DNA of 31,560 nucleotides from QHXQ01 sp036389375 (GTDB taxonomy: Bacteria; Acidobacteriota; Blastocatellia; Pyrinomonadales; Pyrinomonadaceae): positions 1 to 31,560 of the forward strand of contig DASVQA010000174.1 of NCBI GenBank assembly GCA_036389375.1. Direction: 5' to 3'. Both the position numbers and the translations under genes were made by a program. The notes under the pieces are model-generated. The model was not told the origin of the DNA, ran no database searches, and was given only the letters and a program-made list of their open reading frames with translations. Below, one piece after another: positions 6,931 through 14,878 of the stretch (position 1 is the stretch's first letter; every line of letters starts with the position of its first letter).

Positions 6931-7890
6931 ATGCATAGACTGAAGCGGTACACCTTGGGCGCGAGCCTCGGCGTGATCATGTTGCACGCGGTCGTGGCGC
7001 AGACGGGCGCGGACGTGGCGCGCGTGCAGGGGCTGTTGAGCGCGGCGCGGGCGGCGTTGGGCGGTGAAGAGAAGTTGAAGAACGTGCAGGGGCTGACGGC
7101 GTCGGGCAAGTTTCGGCGCGTGATAGCGATGCGCGTGGGTGGCGACGGCGGCGGGCAGGGTGCAGGGCTGCAAGCGCCGCCGGAATTGGCGGGCGACGTG
7201 GAGCTATCATTCGCGCGGCCGGACAAGTTTCTCAAGCAGCACGAGATTGACACGCCGATGGGCGACTCGATCACGGAAGTGGTCGGGCTGGACGCCGGGC
7301 AGGCGTGGGCCGACATGCACAGCACGGGCGGCAGCGTCGTCATCATGCGCCGCCCCGCCCCGGCCGGCGGCACAGGCGGCGGCGATAGCAACCAGCGCGT
7401 GCGCGCCGAGTTTGCGCGCTACATGCTCGCGCTCCTTTTGAACGAGCCGACGGATCAAGCGGTCGCGTGGTCTTACGCGGGCGAGGCAGAGGCGGAAGAC
7501 GGGCGCGCAGACGTACTCGATTGCAAGGGCGCGAACGGTTTCAACGCGCGCCTCTTTCTCGACAAGACTTCGCACCGGCCGCTGCTGTTGACCTACCGCA
7601 GCAATGAACCTGTCATGCGTATGATGATGCGGGGCGGGCCGCCACCGAAAGCGGGGGGCGCACCGAAGGACGCGGCGAAAGATGTGCAGGCGAACGAACT
7701 GCCGCCGCCGGAGATGAAGGAGACCGAGACGGAGGTGCGCTTCGGCGACTATCGCGCCGAGGATGGCATCATGTGGCCGCACCAACTCACATTCGCCAGC
7801 GATGGCACGGTCAACGAGGAGTGGGAGATCAAGAGCTACAAGGTCAACCCGCAGTTCAAGGCCGACAAGTTCCAGAAGAAAGGTAAATAG
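6931..7890 (+). CDS. Exported LolA-like/outer-membrane lipoprotein-sorting-like protein
   Basis: The product has 319 residues with a signal peptide (about 1-23, cleavage near VVAQ). The mature part starts with a helical segment (VQGLLSAARAALGGEEKLKNVQGLTASGKF) followed by strand-rich sequence. It contains DKFLKQHEIDTPMGDSITEVVGLDAGQAW and, near the C-terminus, VRFGDYRAEDGIMWPHQLTF. This 'FGDYR..DGI.WP' pattern is typical of periplasmic LolA/LolB-like or DUF4292-like proteins that shield lipid or acyl chains. A Pro/Gly/Lys-rich insert (about 232-262) looks disordered. It is followed after 5 bp by an Oar-like outer-membrane receptor, so the two are one transcription unit and probably act together in the envelope. 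The exact family was not confirmed. Confidence 0.75.
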   Translation: MHRLKRYTLGASLGVIMLHAVVAQTGADVARVQGLLSAARAALGGEEKLKNVQGLTASGKFRRVIAMRVGGDGGGQGAGLQAPPELAGDVELSFARPDKFLKQHEIDTPMGDSITEVVGLDAGQAWADMHSTGGSVVIMRRPAPAGGTGGGDSNQRVRAEFARYMLALLLNEPTDQAVAWSYAGEAEAEDGRADVLDCKGANGFNARLFLDKTSHRPLLLTYRSNEPVMRMMMRGGPPPKAGGAPKDAAKDVQANELPPPEMKETETEVRFGDYRAEDGIMWPHQLTFASDGTVNEEWEIKSYKVNPQFKADKFQKKGK

Positions 7891-7895
7891 CCGTC

Positions 7896-10532
7896 ATGCG
7901 CAAAGCGACAACCGTGTGGCGCATGCTCGCCTGCCTGCTCATGCTCACGCTCCTGCTCGGCCCCGTCGTGGGGCAGAGCAGGAACGCGGGCGAGGCAGGC
8001 TTGCGCGTGACCGTGTTTGATCAGAACGGCGCGGTCGTCGTGGGCGCGAGCGTCGAGTTGTTGACGAGCGCGGGCGTGCCCGTCCAATCGAGTGTGACGG
8101 ATGAGCGCGGCGTGGCCGCGTTCACGAAACTAACGCCCGGCAAACTCCATCTGCGCGTCACGGCGCAGGGCTTCGAGCCGCAGACCAGCGCGGACGTGGT
8201 TTTGCGCGCCGGCACAAATGCGCGCGACGTGCGCCTTGAGGTCGCGGGCTTGAAGGAAGATGTCAGCGTGGGCCTCGACGCGCAGGAGCGCAAGACCGAT
8301 CCGCGCGGCGACACCTTCAGCAACGTCCTGACGCCCGCGCAGATCGCGCAACTGCCCGACGACCCCGACGAGATGGAGCAGGTCTTGCAGCAGATGGCCG
8401 GGCCCGGCGCGACCATTCGCGTCAACGGTTTTCGCGGCGGCAAACTTCCGCCCAAATCACAAATCCGCGAGATACGTTTTCGCCGCAATCCTTACGCCGC
8501 CGAGTATCACGACGAAGGCATGCGCCACGTGGACATCACAACCAAGCCGGGCACGGATAACGTCCACGCGTCTTTCAACTTCGGCTTCCGCGACGAGACG
8601 CTGAACGCGCGCCCCGCGTTCGCACCTGAGCGCGCGCCCGAACAGACGCGCCGCTTCGGCTTCACGCTCGACGTGCCGCTCTGGCCCAACCACACGTCGC
8701 TCTTTATGAACGCCGACAGCAACGTCGCTTACGATTCCAAGACGATTGTCGCGGCGCTGCCCGGTGGCACTTTTAACGGCACGGTGCGCCGCCCGGCGCG
8801 CACGCTCAATTTGGGCGCGCGCATCGAACACGCGCTCACAAGGACGCACACGCTGCGCGCAGAGTATCAGCGCAACGCCGTGCGGCAGGACAATCTCGGC
8901 GTCGGCGACTTCAGCCTGTTCGACCGCGCCTACACGAGCGACACGACCGAGCATCTCGTCCGCGCGGTTGATTCCGGCCTCTTGACGGAGAAACTCGTCA
9001 ACGAAGTGCGCTTTCAAGCGCGTTGGCAATCCGCGAGCGCGCGCTCCGCCAGCAACGCGCCCGCGCTGCAAGTCCTGAACGCCTTCACGCGCGGCGGCGC
9101 AGGGCTTGACAGTGATCGTGAGGTGAGCGAGTACGAACTGGGCGACAACATAGATTTCGCTTACAAGCAGCACACGATGCGCGCCGGCCTTCTTGCCGAG
9201 GTCGGGCGTTACCAGAGCCGCGATGCGCGCAACGCAAACGGCACATTCACCTTCGCCAGCCTCGACGCTTTCCGCAACGCCGCGCCGACGACCTACACGC
9301 AACGCGCGGGCGATGCGCGCGTCGCGCACACGCAGTATCAACTCGGCACTTACTGGCAGGACGACTGGCGCGCGCGCAAGAATCTGACGCTCAGCTTCGG
9401 GCTGCGCTACGAGTGGCAGAATCATCTGCGCGCCCGGAATAACTTTGCGCCTCGCCTCGGCTTCGCGTGGTCGCCCTTCAAGCGCGGGCCGACGCTGCGC
9501 GGCGGCGCGGGCCTCTTCTACGATTGGTTTGCCGCCGACACCTACGAACAGACCCTGCGCGTCAACGCCGCGCGCCAGCGCGAGACCGTCATCAGCGCGC
9601 CCGGTTATCCCGACCCGTTTGCGGGCGGCAGCGCCGTCGTCCTGCCCGCGAGTCGCTATCTCGTCGCGCCGGACTTGCGTCTGCCCTACGTCGCGCAAGC
9701 ATCGGTCGGCGTCGAGCACGATTTATGGAAACGCTTCCGCGTGATGTCCGATTATCGCTTCCAGCGCGGCGTGCATCTGCTGCGCGGGCGCAACGTGAAC
9801 GCGCCGGTTGCGGGTCTCGGCCGACCTGACCCGACCGCCGGCAACGTTATACAGGTCGAATCCTCGGCCAACTCGACGCGGCACGAGTGGGACATTGGCA
9901 TAGGGCCCGCGATGGGCAAACTCTCGCGTCGCATGTTCTGGTTCTTCAACTACTCGCTCGCGCACACGACCGACGACGCCGACGGCGCGTTCGCCCTGCC
10001 CGCGAACAACTACGACCTGCGCGGCGAGCGCGGCCCCGCCGCGAACGACATACGCCACCGCTTCTTCGCCATGCTCGATATGGGGCTTGTGCGCGGCTTC
10101 CGCCTCGCCAACTTCCTGAACTTTACCTCCGCGCCGCCCTACACTATCACGACGGGGCGCGACGACAACGGCGATACCATCAGCAACGACCGGCCCGCAG
10201 GCGTGGCGCGCAACAGTGCGCGCGGCGCGGCGCAGTGGAATCTGAACACGCGGCTCAGTTGGCGTTTCGGCTGGGGCACGCCGAAGGCGGCGGCGGGCGC
10301 AGGCCCGCGCATGGTCGCCGTCCGCATTGACGGCGAAGGCGGTGGCATCTCAGGTCTGCCCGGCGGGCAGAGCAAGCGTTGGAACATGGAGTTCTACGCG
10401 CAGGTGTCGAACGTGCTCAACCACACGAACCGCGTCAACTTCACCGGCGTGCTCACGTCGCCCTTCTATGGGCAGGCGATTGCGGCGCTGCCGGGCCGGC
10501 GCATCGAGACGGGCTTGCGCTTCAGCTTTTAA
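7896..10532 (+). CDS. TonB-dependent receptor, Oar-like, with carboxypeptidase-regulatory N-terminus
   Basis: The product has 878 residues with a signal peptide (about 1-26). A carboxypeptidase-regulatory-like beta-sandwich (about 34-112; VTVFDQNGAVVVGASVELLTS, then TDERGVAAFTKL) is followed by a short, weakly conserved plug (about 145-215, ending GMRHVDITTKPGTD). The rest is a long beta-barrel ending in the outer-membrane signature GLRFSF with terminal Phe. It is an outer-membrane protein of the Oar family, which in other bacteria takes part in uptake or in secretion and adhesion. No TonB box is obvious. The plug is short compared with classical receptors. AAAGG before ATG 7896 supports the start. 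It is coupled to the upstream exported protein and ends before a strong hairpin. The substrate is unknown. Confidence 0.87.
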   Translation: MRKATTVWRMLACLLMLTLLLGPVVGQSRNAGEAGLRVTVFDQNGAVVVGASVELLTSAGVPVQSSVTDERGVAAFTKLTPGKLHLRVTAQGFEPQTSADVVLRAGTNARDVRLEVAGLKEDVSVGLDAQERKTDPRGDTFSNVLTPAQIAQLPDDPDEMEQVLQQMAGPGATIRVNGFRGGKLPPKSQIREIRFRRNPYAAEYHDEGMRHVDITTKPGTDNVHASFNFGFRDETLNARPAFAPERAPEQTRRFGFTLDVPLWPNHTSLFMNADSNVAYDSKTIVAALPGGTFNGTVRRPARTLNLGARIEHALTRTHTLRAEYQRNAVRQDNLGVGDFSLFDRAYTSDTTEHLVRAVDSGLLTEKLVNEVRFQARWQSASARSASNAPALQVLNAFTRGGAGLDSDREVSEYELGDNIDFAYKQHTMRAGLLAEVGRYQSRDARNANGTFTFASLDAFRNAAPTTYTQRAGDARVAHTQYQLGTYWQDDWRARKNLTLSFGLRYEWQNHLRARNNFAPRLGFAWSPFKRGPTLRGGAGLFYDWFAADTYEQTLRVNAARQRETVISAPGYPDPFAGGSAVVLPASRYLVAPDLRLPYVAQASVGVEHDLWKRFRVMSDYRFQRGVHLLRGRNVNAPVAGLGRPDPTAGNVIQVESSANSTRHEWDIGIGPAMGKLSRRMFWFFNYSLAHTTDDADGAFALPANNYDLRGERGPAANDIRHRFFAMLDMGLVRGFRLANFLNFTSAPPYTITTGRDDNGDTISNDRPAGVARNSARGAAQWNLNTRLSWRFGWGTPKAAAGAGPRMVAVRIDGEGGGISGLPGGQSKRWNMEFYAQVSNVLNHTNRVNFTGVLTSPFYGQAIAALPGRRIETGLRFSF

Positions 10533-10554
10533 GCGCAGGCCACCTAACCGCCAG

Positions 10555-10612
10555 AGACAACGACGAGCGGGCACAGAGTAGCTCAACTCTCCGTGCCCGC
10601 TCGTCGTTGTCT
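10555..10612. terminator. Strong hairpin between convergent transcription units
   Basis: Arms beginning at 10555 and ending at 10612 form a 20-bp perfect outer stem. An inner AGAGT/ACTCT stem follows after a two-base CC bulge, with a short loop. It lies 23 bp after the receptor stop and 43 bp from the aldo/keto reductase stop, so it can end both transcription units. On the + strand it is followed by a short T-rich stretch (CTTTA). It shares GAGTAGCT at the loop edge with the hairpin at 4706-4769. Confidence 0.75.
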
Positions 10613-10654
10613 TTACCGGCGCACGCTTGCGCGTGCGCGCAAGCTTTGCGGCGC

Positions 10655-11641
10655 TTAACGATTGACGGACGCCATCGCCTGTTCGGGATAGCGCGCGCCG
10701 GCCGCCGCGTCGGGGCGGGCCACGTCGTTGATGCGCCGGAGTTCGTCCGCGCTCAGTTGCACGTCGAGCGCACCGACGTTCTCTTCGAGATAGGTGCGCC
10801 GCTTCGTGCCCGGAATCGGCACGATGTCCGGCCCCTGCGCGAGCAACCACGCGAGCGCAAGCTGCGAGGGCTGACAATGCTTCGCCGCCGCGATCTCTTC
10901 CACGCGTCTGACCAGTTGCAGATTGTGCTCGAAGTTCTCGCCCTGGAAACGCGGAAACTGTCTGCGCCGGTCATGCTCCGGCAGGTCGGCCGCCTGCTTG
11001 AACTGCCCCGTCAGAAACCCGCGCCCAAGCGGACTGTAGGCGACGAAGCCGATGCCTAGCTCGCGGCAGGTCGGCAGAATCTCCTCCTCCACGTCGCGCG
11101 TCCACAGGCTGTACTCGCTCTGAAGCGCAGCGATTGGATGGACGGCGTGCGCGCGCCGGATCGTCTCGGCCGACGCTTCGGACAGCCCCAACTGATGCAC
11201 CTTACCTGCGCGCACCAGATCGGCCATTGCGCCCACCGTCTCTTCAATCGGCACTTGCGGATCGACGCGGTGCTGATAGTAGAGATCGATCACGTCCACG
11301 CCTAAACGTTTCAAACTGGCATCGCAGGCCGAGCGCACGTATTCGGGCCGACCGTTAACCCCTAAGAAACTCCCGTCCGCGCCGCGCACATTGCCGAACT
11401 TCGTGGCCAAGACAACCTGCTCGCGCCGGTCGCGGATCGCGCGCCCAACCAACTCTTCGTTGCGCCCGACGCCGTACATGTCGGCCGTGTCGAGGAAGTT
11501 TACGCCCAACTCAAGCGCGCGGTGGATGGTCGCGGTTGATTCCTCGTCGTTCTGCTCGCCGTAGAACTCCGACATGCCCATGCAGCCCAAACCCAACGCC
11601 GAAACCTTTAAGCCCTCGCGCCCCAACTGTCTCGTCTCCAT
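10655..11641 (-). CDS. Aldo/keto reductase
   Basis: The product has 328 residues, normal length for the superfamily. The catalytic tetrad is visible as D51 (FLDTADMYG), Y56, K81 (LATKFG) and H124 (YYQHRVD). The cofactor-binding region SPLGRGFLTG and the late IPGTKRRTYLEENVGAL segment, which contacts the NADPH phosphate, are intact. The closest type by pattern is the AKR13-like group that reduces aldehydes and ketones using NADPH in the cytosol. It is the last gene of the Rrf2 operon, starting 3 bp after the acetyltransferase. The context suggests carbonyl detoxification under redox or electrophile stress. The physiological substrate is unknown. Confidence 0.95.
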   Translation of the reverse strand: METRQLGREGLKVSALGLGCMGMSEFYGEQNDEESTATIHRALELGVNFLDTADMYGVGRNEELVGRAIRDRREQVVLATKFGNVRGADGSFLGVNGRPEYVRSACDASLKRLGVDVIDLYYQHRVDPQVPIEETVGAMADLVRAGKVHQLGLSEASAETIRRAHAVHPIAALQSEYSLWTRDVEEEILPTCRELGIGFVAYSPLGRGFLTGQFKQAADLPEHDRRRQFPRFQGENFEHNLQLVRRVEEIAAAKHCQPSQLALAWLLAQGPDIVPIPGTKRRTYLEENVGALDVQLSADELRRINDVARPDAAAGARYPEQAMASVNR

Positions 11642-11644
11642 CTT

Positions 11645-12106
11645 TCAATCCTCCTTGTCCAACCACTTCGTCATCAGAAAACGCTCGTGCGCCGCGAAGC
11701 CGAACTGCCGATAGACGCGCTGCGCGCGCTCGTTGGCGTGATCAACCGCGAGATGCACGGCGCTTATGCCTTCGGCGCGACAGTGCGCGGCGACGAACTC
11801 AAGCGTGCGCCGCCCCAACCCCTGCTCGCGAAACTCCGTGAGCAGAAAGAACTCGTCCAACAGCGCGTCGCGCCCGTGATATTCCAGACTGAAACCGTAA
11901 GTCAGCACCAGATAACCGGCCGTTGCACCATCCAACTCGATCAGCCACACGCGCCCGCGCGTCTCGTCGTCGAGCAGTTGGCGCGTCACACGCCGCGCGA
12001 CCTGTGCATCGAACGGCAGGCGGTCGTGCTCGTAGAGACCACGCATGAGCCGGACGAGTTGATCGAGATCGGCCGGCGCGGCGGGTCTGAAAGTCACGTT
12101 CAGCAC
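11645..12106 (-). CDS. GNAT family N-acetyltransferase
   Basis: The product has 153 residues and starts at GTG 12106. Motif A is LLDEFFLLTEFREQGLGRRTLEFV, with the acetyl-CoA pyrophosphate loop R93-E-Q-G-L-G98. Motif B is VHLAVDHANERAQRVYRQFGF, with the usual Asn and Tyr. The segment YLVLTYGFSLEYHGRDALLDEFF resembles a large GNAT subgroup of unknown substrate. The start is uncertain because no Shine-Dalgarno is seen, but the gene begins only 16 bp after the previous stop and ends 3 bp before the aldo/keto reductase, so reinitiation or coupling within the operon is likely. A small amine, an antibiotic or a protein N-terminus could all be substrates. Confidence 0.9.
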   Translation of the reverse strand: MLNVTFRPAAPADLDQLVRLMRGLYEHDRLPFDAQVARRVTRQLLDDETRGRVWLIELDGATAGYLVLTYGFSLEYHGRDALLDEFFLLTEFREQGLGRRTLEFVAAHCRAEGISAVHLAVDHANERAQRVYRQFGFAAHERFLMTKWLDKED

Positions 12107-12122
12107 AGCAGTCTTAAACGCT

Positions 12123-13022
12123 CTAAGCGCTTTGCGGTGCGAGCCAGCGCGCGGCGTTGGCGACGTAAGTTTTAATGTCTGCGAGCCGTGCGGGGTCGCG
12201 TGCGATCTCGTCGCCGGGCGGCTCGGTTAGAAAACTCGGACAGCCCGCGCGCGTGTCCCAGTTGTAATCCAACAGGTGATGAATGCTCGATTCGGCGATG
12301 GCGCGGCCGAGCGTGTGCCCTTGTTCATCGGACGCGCGCTCGAAGGCGACGATCAGGTTGAACGAGCGCCCCGATACCTTGCTCTCGCCGGTCGCAATCA
12401 CGCGCGCATGCCGTTCATCGGGCGGCACGCCGACCGCGCCCTCGTGCGGATGCGCCGGGAAGAACTCAAGCACGTCGCCGGGGCGCTCGCTCCGCAGCAT
12501 GAGCGGGTGCGCGGGCAGCGCCGCATGGATGCGTTGATAGTCGCCGTTACTGCCGGAGTGATAATTCGGCCAGTTTATGGCGGTCGTCGCTTGATCGTCG
12601 CGGCACCAACGCGCGGGATCGGGGTCGGGGTTGTGCGTGTGAAAGTAGTGTGCGCGCCCGACGCCGCCGAGCGTGCAGACGGACGCGCCCAAGTCCTGAT
12701 GATCGCGCGTAACGAGCAGCCCGCCGCCCCGCTGGCGAAAGCGTGTAATCCCGGCGCAATCACGTTCCGACAGACCTGCGCCCGCATCCACCGCGAACAA
12801 CCACAACTCGTCGAACTCCGACTCGTCGAGCCGGCTGAGCAACGGATCGTCGCCCGCCGCGTCCGCCTCGCGGTCGCGCGCTGTGACAAGACAAAGGGGC
12901 TGGCCCGCTTCAGTGCGCAGGGCGGCGAGGTGTGCGCTGAGCAGCGAGAAGCGGCCGATGTGCCAGTCGTCCGCCGCATGCGGGATGGTCGTCTGCAACA
13001 GGATGCGGAGCGGGTTTGTCAT
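12123..13022 (-). CDS. Conserved protein of unknown function (possible ThuA/glutamine-amidotransferase-like fold)
   Basis: The product has 299 residues without signal peptide or membrane segment. It begins with a strand-turn LRILLQTTIPHAADDWHIGRFSLLSAHL and contains DELWLFAVDAGAGLSERDCAGITRFRQRGGGLLVTRDHQDLG. The latter resembles the strand, 'F..RGGG', strand core of ThuA or class-I glutamine-amidotransferase-like proteins. It has many His and Asp residues (HYFHTHNPDPD; FFPAHPHEG), and a late HHLLDYNWD segment fits a metal-binding or sugar-processing role, but no catalytic triad is evident. It is fourth from the end of the Rrf2 operon if the whole run is counted from the regulator, with 19-bp and 16-bp gaps to its neighbours. 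The fold call is tentative and the function is not assigned. Confidence 0.7.
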   Translation of the reverse strand: MTNPLRILLQTTIPHAADDWHIGRFSLLSAHLAALRTEAGQPLCLVTARDREADAAGDDPLLSRLDESEFDELWLFAVDAGAGLSERDCAGITRFRQRGGGLLVTRDHQDLGASVCTLGGVGRAHYFHTHNPDPDPARWCRDDQATTAINWPNYHSGSNGDYQRIHAALPAHPLMLRSERPGDVLEFFPAHPHEGAVGVPPDERHARVIATGESKVSGRSFNLIVAFERASDEQGHTLGRAIAESSIHHLLDYNWDTRAGCPSFLTEPPGDEIARDPARLADIKTYVANAARWLAPQSA

Positions 13023-13041
13023 AACAGTTCACTATAGCGCA

Positions 13042-13515
13042 CTACCCGGCGGTGAGCAGCCGCTTGAGCGTGGTGAGCACGCCGAGATGATAGGCGTTAT
13101 GGTCGGCCACGAGCAGCGCCTCGCGTAAGACGGTCTGCCCGTCGCCGTGCGGGATACGCGCAAACAGATCGGTCGCAGGCGCGGCGACGAGTTGCGCCAT
13201 CGCTTCAAGGTCTGTGCGAAACGCGGCGACGCTCTGCTGCCAAGCGCCCTCGTCGGCCTCCGCGTCCGGTGCGGGCCAGTACCCTTCAGGCCACTTGGGC
13301 GAGACGTGCGCGGCGTTGCGGCTAAATTCAAGGATGTCCCATTGCGCGATCCGCATGTGTTCGAGCAGGTGCCAGGGCGTATAGGGTATCCCCGCCGCTT
13401 TGCGATTGCGCGCAGCGGCGGGGAAGTCCGCGAGCAAAGTCTCGAAGTTGATGTGTGCGCCGCCGCCGCGCAACAGGTAGAGCAGGTGCTCGCGTAAAAG
13501 TTGATCTTGCTCCAT
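13042..13515 (-). CDS. DinB-like four-helix metalloprotein
   Basis: The product has 157 residues, typical of the DinB/YfiT family. The metal-binding His are visible: H49 and H53 in TPWHLLEHMRIAQWD, and H139 and H143 in ADHNAYHLGVL near the C-terminus. Family members include bacillithiol- and mycothiol-dependent S-transferases and isomerases, and many uncharacterised damage- or stress-linked proteins. The conserved HxxxH near the end supports a bound Ni, Zn or Mn ion. In this operon, next to thioredoxin and an aldo/keto reductase, a thiol-transfer detoxification role is plausible but inferred. The gap to the next gene is 19 bp. The low-molecular-weight thiol of the host is unknown. Confidence 0.88.
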   Translation of the reverse strand: MEQDQLLREHLLYLLRGGGAHINFETLLADFPAAARNRKAAGIPYTPWHLLEHMRIAQWDILEFSRNAAHVSPKWPEGYWPAPDAEADEGAWQQSVAAFRTDLEAMAQLVAAPATDLFARIPHGDGQTVLREALLVADHNAYHLGVLTTLKRLLTAG

Positions 13516-13543
13516 CAGATTAATCCTGCGCGCGCGCCAACCT

Positions 13544-13981
13544 TCAACGACCCTGCGCCTGCTGGCCGCGCAGCGTCAGGCACGTGCTCGTGGCGCGCGC
13601 GATCAGACGCCCCTGTTCGTCCGTCACGTCGCACTCGACCAGCCCGACCGTGCGCCCGCGCTGCACCACGCGCGCCGCCGCACGCAGTTGCGCCTGCCAG
13701 ACGGGGCGCAGAAAGTTGATCTTCAGTTCCAGCGTCGTGAACGACTCGTCTTCGTTGAGCGTGGCGGCGTAAGCCAAGCCCATCGCGGCGTCGGCGATGT
13801 CGCAGAGCACGCCGCCGTGCAGCGTGCCCATCGGGTTCGCATGTGCTTCGGTCGCCGCCAGTTCGACGACGGCCGCGCCCGCTTCAATCGCCGTCAGCCG
13901 GAAGCCGAGCAGGCGCGCAATCGGCGGGGGCGGGCGCTCGCCCCGCAGCACACGCTCGATCTGTTCGAGCATCTTGGCCAT
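13544..13981 (-). CDS. PaaI-type hotdog thioesterase
   Basis: The product has 145 residues and a single hotdog domain. The active-site signature N49-P-M-G-T-L-H55-G-G-V-L-C-D-I-A-D64 matches the PaaI/YbdB family, in which the Asn, the HGG turn and the acidic residue act in acyl-CoA thioester hydrolysis. The strand FTTLELKINFLRPV and the late VVQRGRTVGLVECDVTDEQGRLIARATSTCL strands complete the fold. Likely substrates are aromatic or medium-chain acyl-CoAs in the cytosol. It starts 23 bp after the thioredoxin stop, and an internal ATG at 13972 could also serve as start. It belongs to the Rrf2 operon. Confidence 0.92.
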   Translation of the reverse strand: MAKMLEQIERVLRGERPPPPIARLLGFRLTAIEAGAAVVELAATEAHANPMGTLHGGVLCDIADAAMGLAYAATLNEDESFTTLELKINFLRPVWQAQLRAAARVVQRGRTVGLVECDVTDEQGRLIARATSTCLTLRGQQAQGR

Positions 13982-14004
13982 TATGTTTGCCCGCGCCTGC
14001 GGCG

Positions 14005-14346
14005 TCAGACCTGTGCGCTGGCGATGTGCTTGTCGAGTAGCCGCGAGATGGCTTCCTTCGAGGTTGCGCCGACGACGCGCTCCTCCTCCTTACCGCCTTT
14101 GAAGAGGATCAACGTCGGGATGCCCTTGATGCCGTACTTCTGCGACACGTTCGGGTTGAAGTCCACGTTGACCTTGACGACGCGCGCGCGCCCCGCATAC
14201 TTCTCCGCGACCGCGTCCACCGTCGGCGCGAGCATCCGACACGGCGCGCACCACTCGGCCCAGAAGTCCACCAGCACAGGCTGCTGTGCGCCCAACACGT
14301 CCTGCTCGAAACTGCTGTCGCTTGCTTCCGTCACGTACTCATTCAT
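14005..14346 (-). CDS. trxA: Thioredoxin
   Basis: The product has 113 residues and starts at ATG 14346 with AAGGAG nine bases upstream. It has the thioredoxin fold with active site W32-C33-A34-P35-C36 in LVDFWAEWCAPCRMLAP, the buried Asp/Lys environment (VKVNVDFN), cis-Pro in GIKGIPTLILFKGG and the ending VVGATSKEAISRLLDKHI. This Ala (WCAPC) variant of the classical WCGPC is seen in many thioredoxins. It reduces disulfides in the cytosol with electrons from thioredoxin reductase. Its start overlaps the Rrf2 regulator stop (ATGA), so the two are translationally coupled. The frame is open further upstream, but that part is the regulator gene in another frame. Confidence 0.95.
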   Translation of the reverse strand: MNEYVTEASDSSFEQDVLGAQQPVLVDFWAEWCAPCRMLAPTVDAVAEKYAGRARVVKVNVDFNPNVSQKYGIKGIPTLILFKGGKEEERVVGATSKEAISRLLDKHIASAQV

Positions 14347-14825
14347 GATTGCTGTCTCCTTGTGATGATATTGCTCCGCTGGTTGCTCCGCTTTTGTGGC
14401 GGGGTACAAGGTTGTATGCGCGCGACGATGTCCGCGAGGGTCGTCCGCGCGAGCGCCTGCTCGACCGCTTCGTTCGTCTCGCGCAGCACGCCGCCCAAGA
14501 CCTCTTCGATGTTTGCGCCGACGACGCAACGCTGGCTCGGTCTGCGCCGGTGCAGCATAAAGATGTCGCCGCCTTCGACTGCGCGGTAGATGTCGCCAAG
14601 CGTGATGCGTGCGGGCCGGCGCGCGAGGCGTGAGCCGCCCGCCGCGCCCGATTGCGATGTGACCAGCCGCGCGCGCGCCAAAGCGCACAGGATGCGCCGG
14701 ATGACGACCGGATTGGTGTTCACGCTCGCCGCCACGCTGCTGGATTTAACCGGCTCGTCGCCCGCCCACGCCAGCAACGACAGCACATGCACTGCGACGG
14801 CGAACCGGCTGCTACTGCTCGCCAT
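14343..14825 (-). CDS. Rrf2-family transcriptional regulator
   Basis: Starting at ATG 14825 (GGAG eight bases upstream), the product has 160 residues. The N-terminal winged helix is SSRFAVAVHVLSLLA, then VKSSSVAASVNTNPVVIRRILCALARARLV, then the wing SGAAGGSRLARRPARITLGDIYRAVEGG. That layout is diagnostic of Rrf2/YwnA-type regulators. Unlike IscR or NsrR it lacks the three spaced Cys for an iron-sulfur cluster; only C47, C100 (SQRCVVG) and C140 are present. C100 aligns roughly with the single conserved Cys of YwnA-like members, so thiol-based sensing is possible. A palindrome fitting the Rrf2/IscR core overlaps the -10 of its own promoter, indicating autoregulation. Its Arg/Gln-rich tail runs into the thioredoxin ribosome-binding site. 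Confidence 0.93.
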   Translation of the reverse strand: MASSSSRFAVAVHVLSLLAWAGDEPVKSSSVAASVNTNPVVIRRILCALARARLVTSQSGAAGGSRLARRPARITLGDIYRAVEGGDIFMLHRRRPSQRCVVGANIEEVLGGVLRETNEAVEQALARTTLADIVARIQPCTPPQKRSNQRSNIITRRQQS

Positions 14826-14861
14826 AAGCACCGCTCCGAACTAGGCTCGAACTGTCCATTC

Positions 14862-14878
14862 GTAACTATTATAGTTAC
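14862..14878 (-). promoter_or_regulatory. Probable Rrf2 operator (perfect palindrome)
   Basis: GTAACTATTATAGTTAC is a perfect 7-3-7 palindrome. Its centre fits ACTRwwwYAGT, the core of IscR/Rrf2-type operators. It covers the -10 hexamer of the promoter and lies 36 bp upstream of the regulator start, a position suited to repression. Confidence 0.75.

Noticed and set aside
8457..9719. 420-residue - strand ORF opposite the Oar-like receptor
   Set aside because: Antisense shadow in GC-rich DNA; no signal, motif or ribosome-binding site.
14347..14688. N-terminal extension of the thioredoxin frame
   Set aside because: The extension is Arg/His-rich, overlaps the Rrf2 gene in another frame, and the true ATG at 14346 has AAGGAG at proper spacing.
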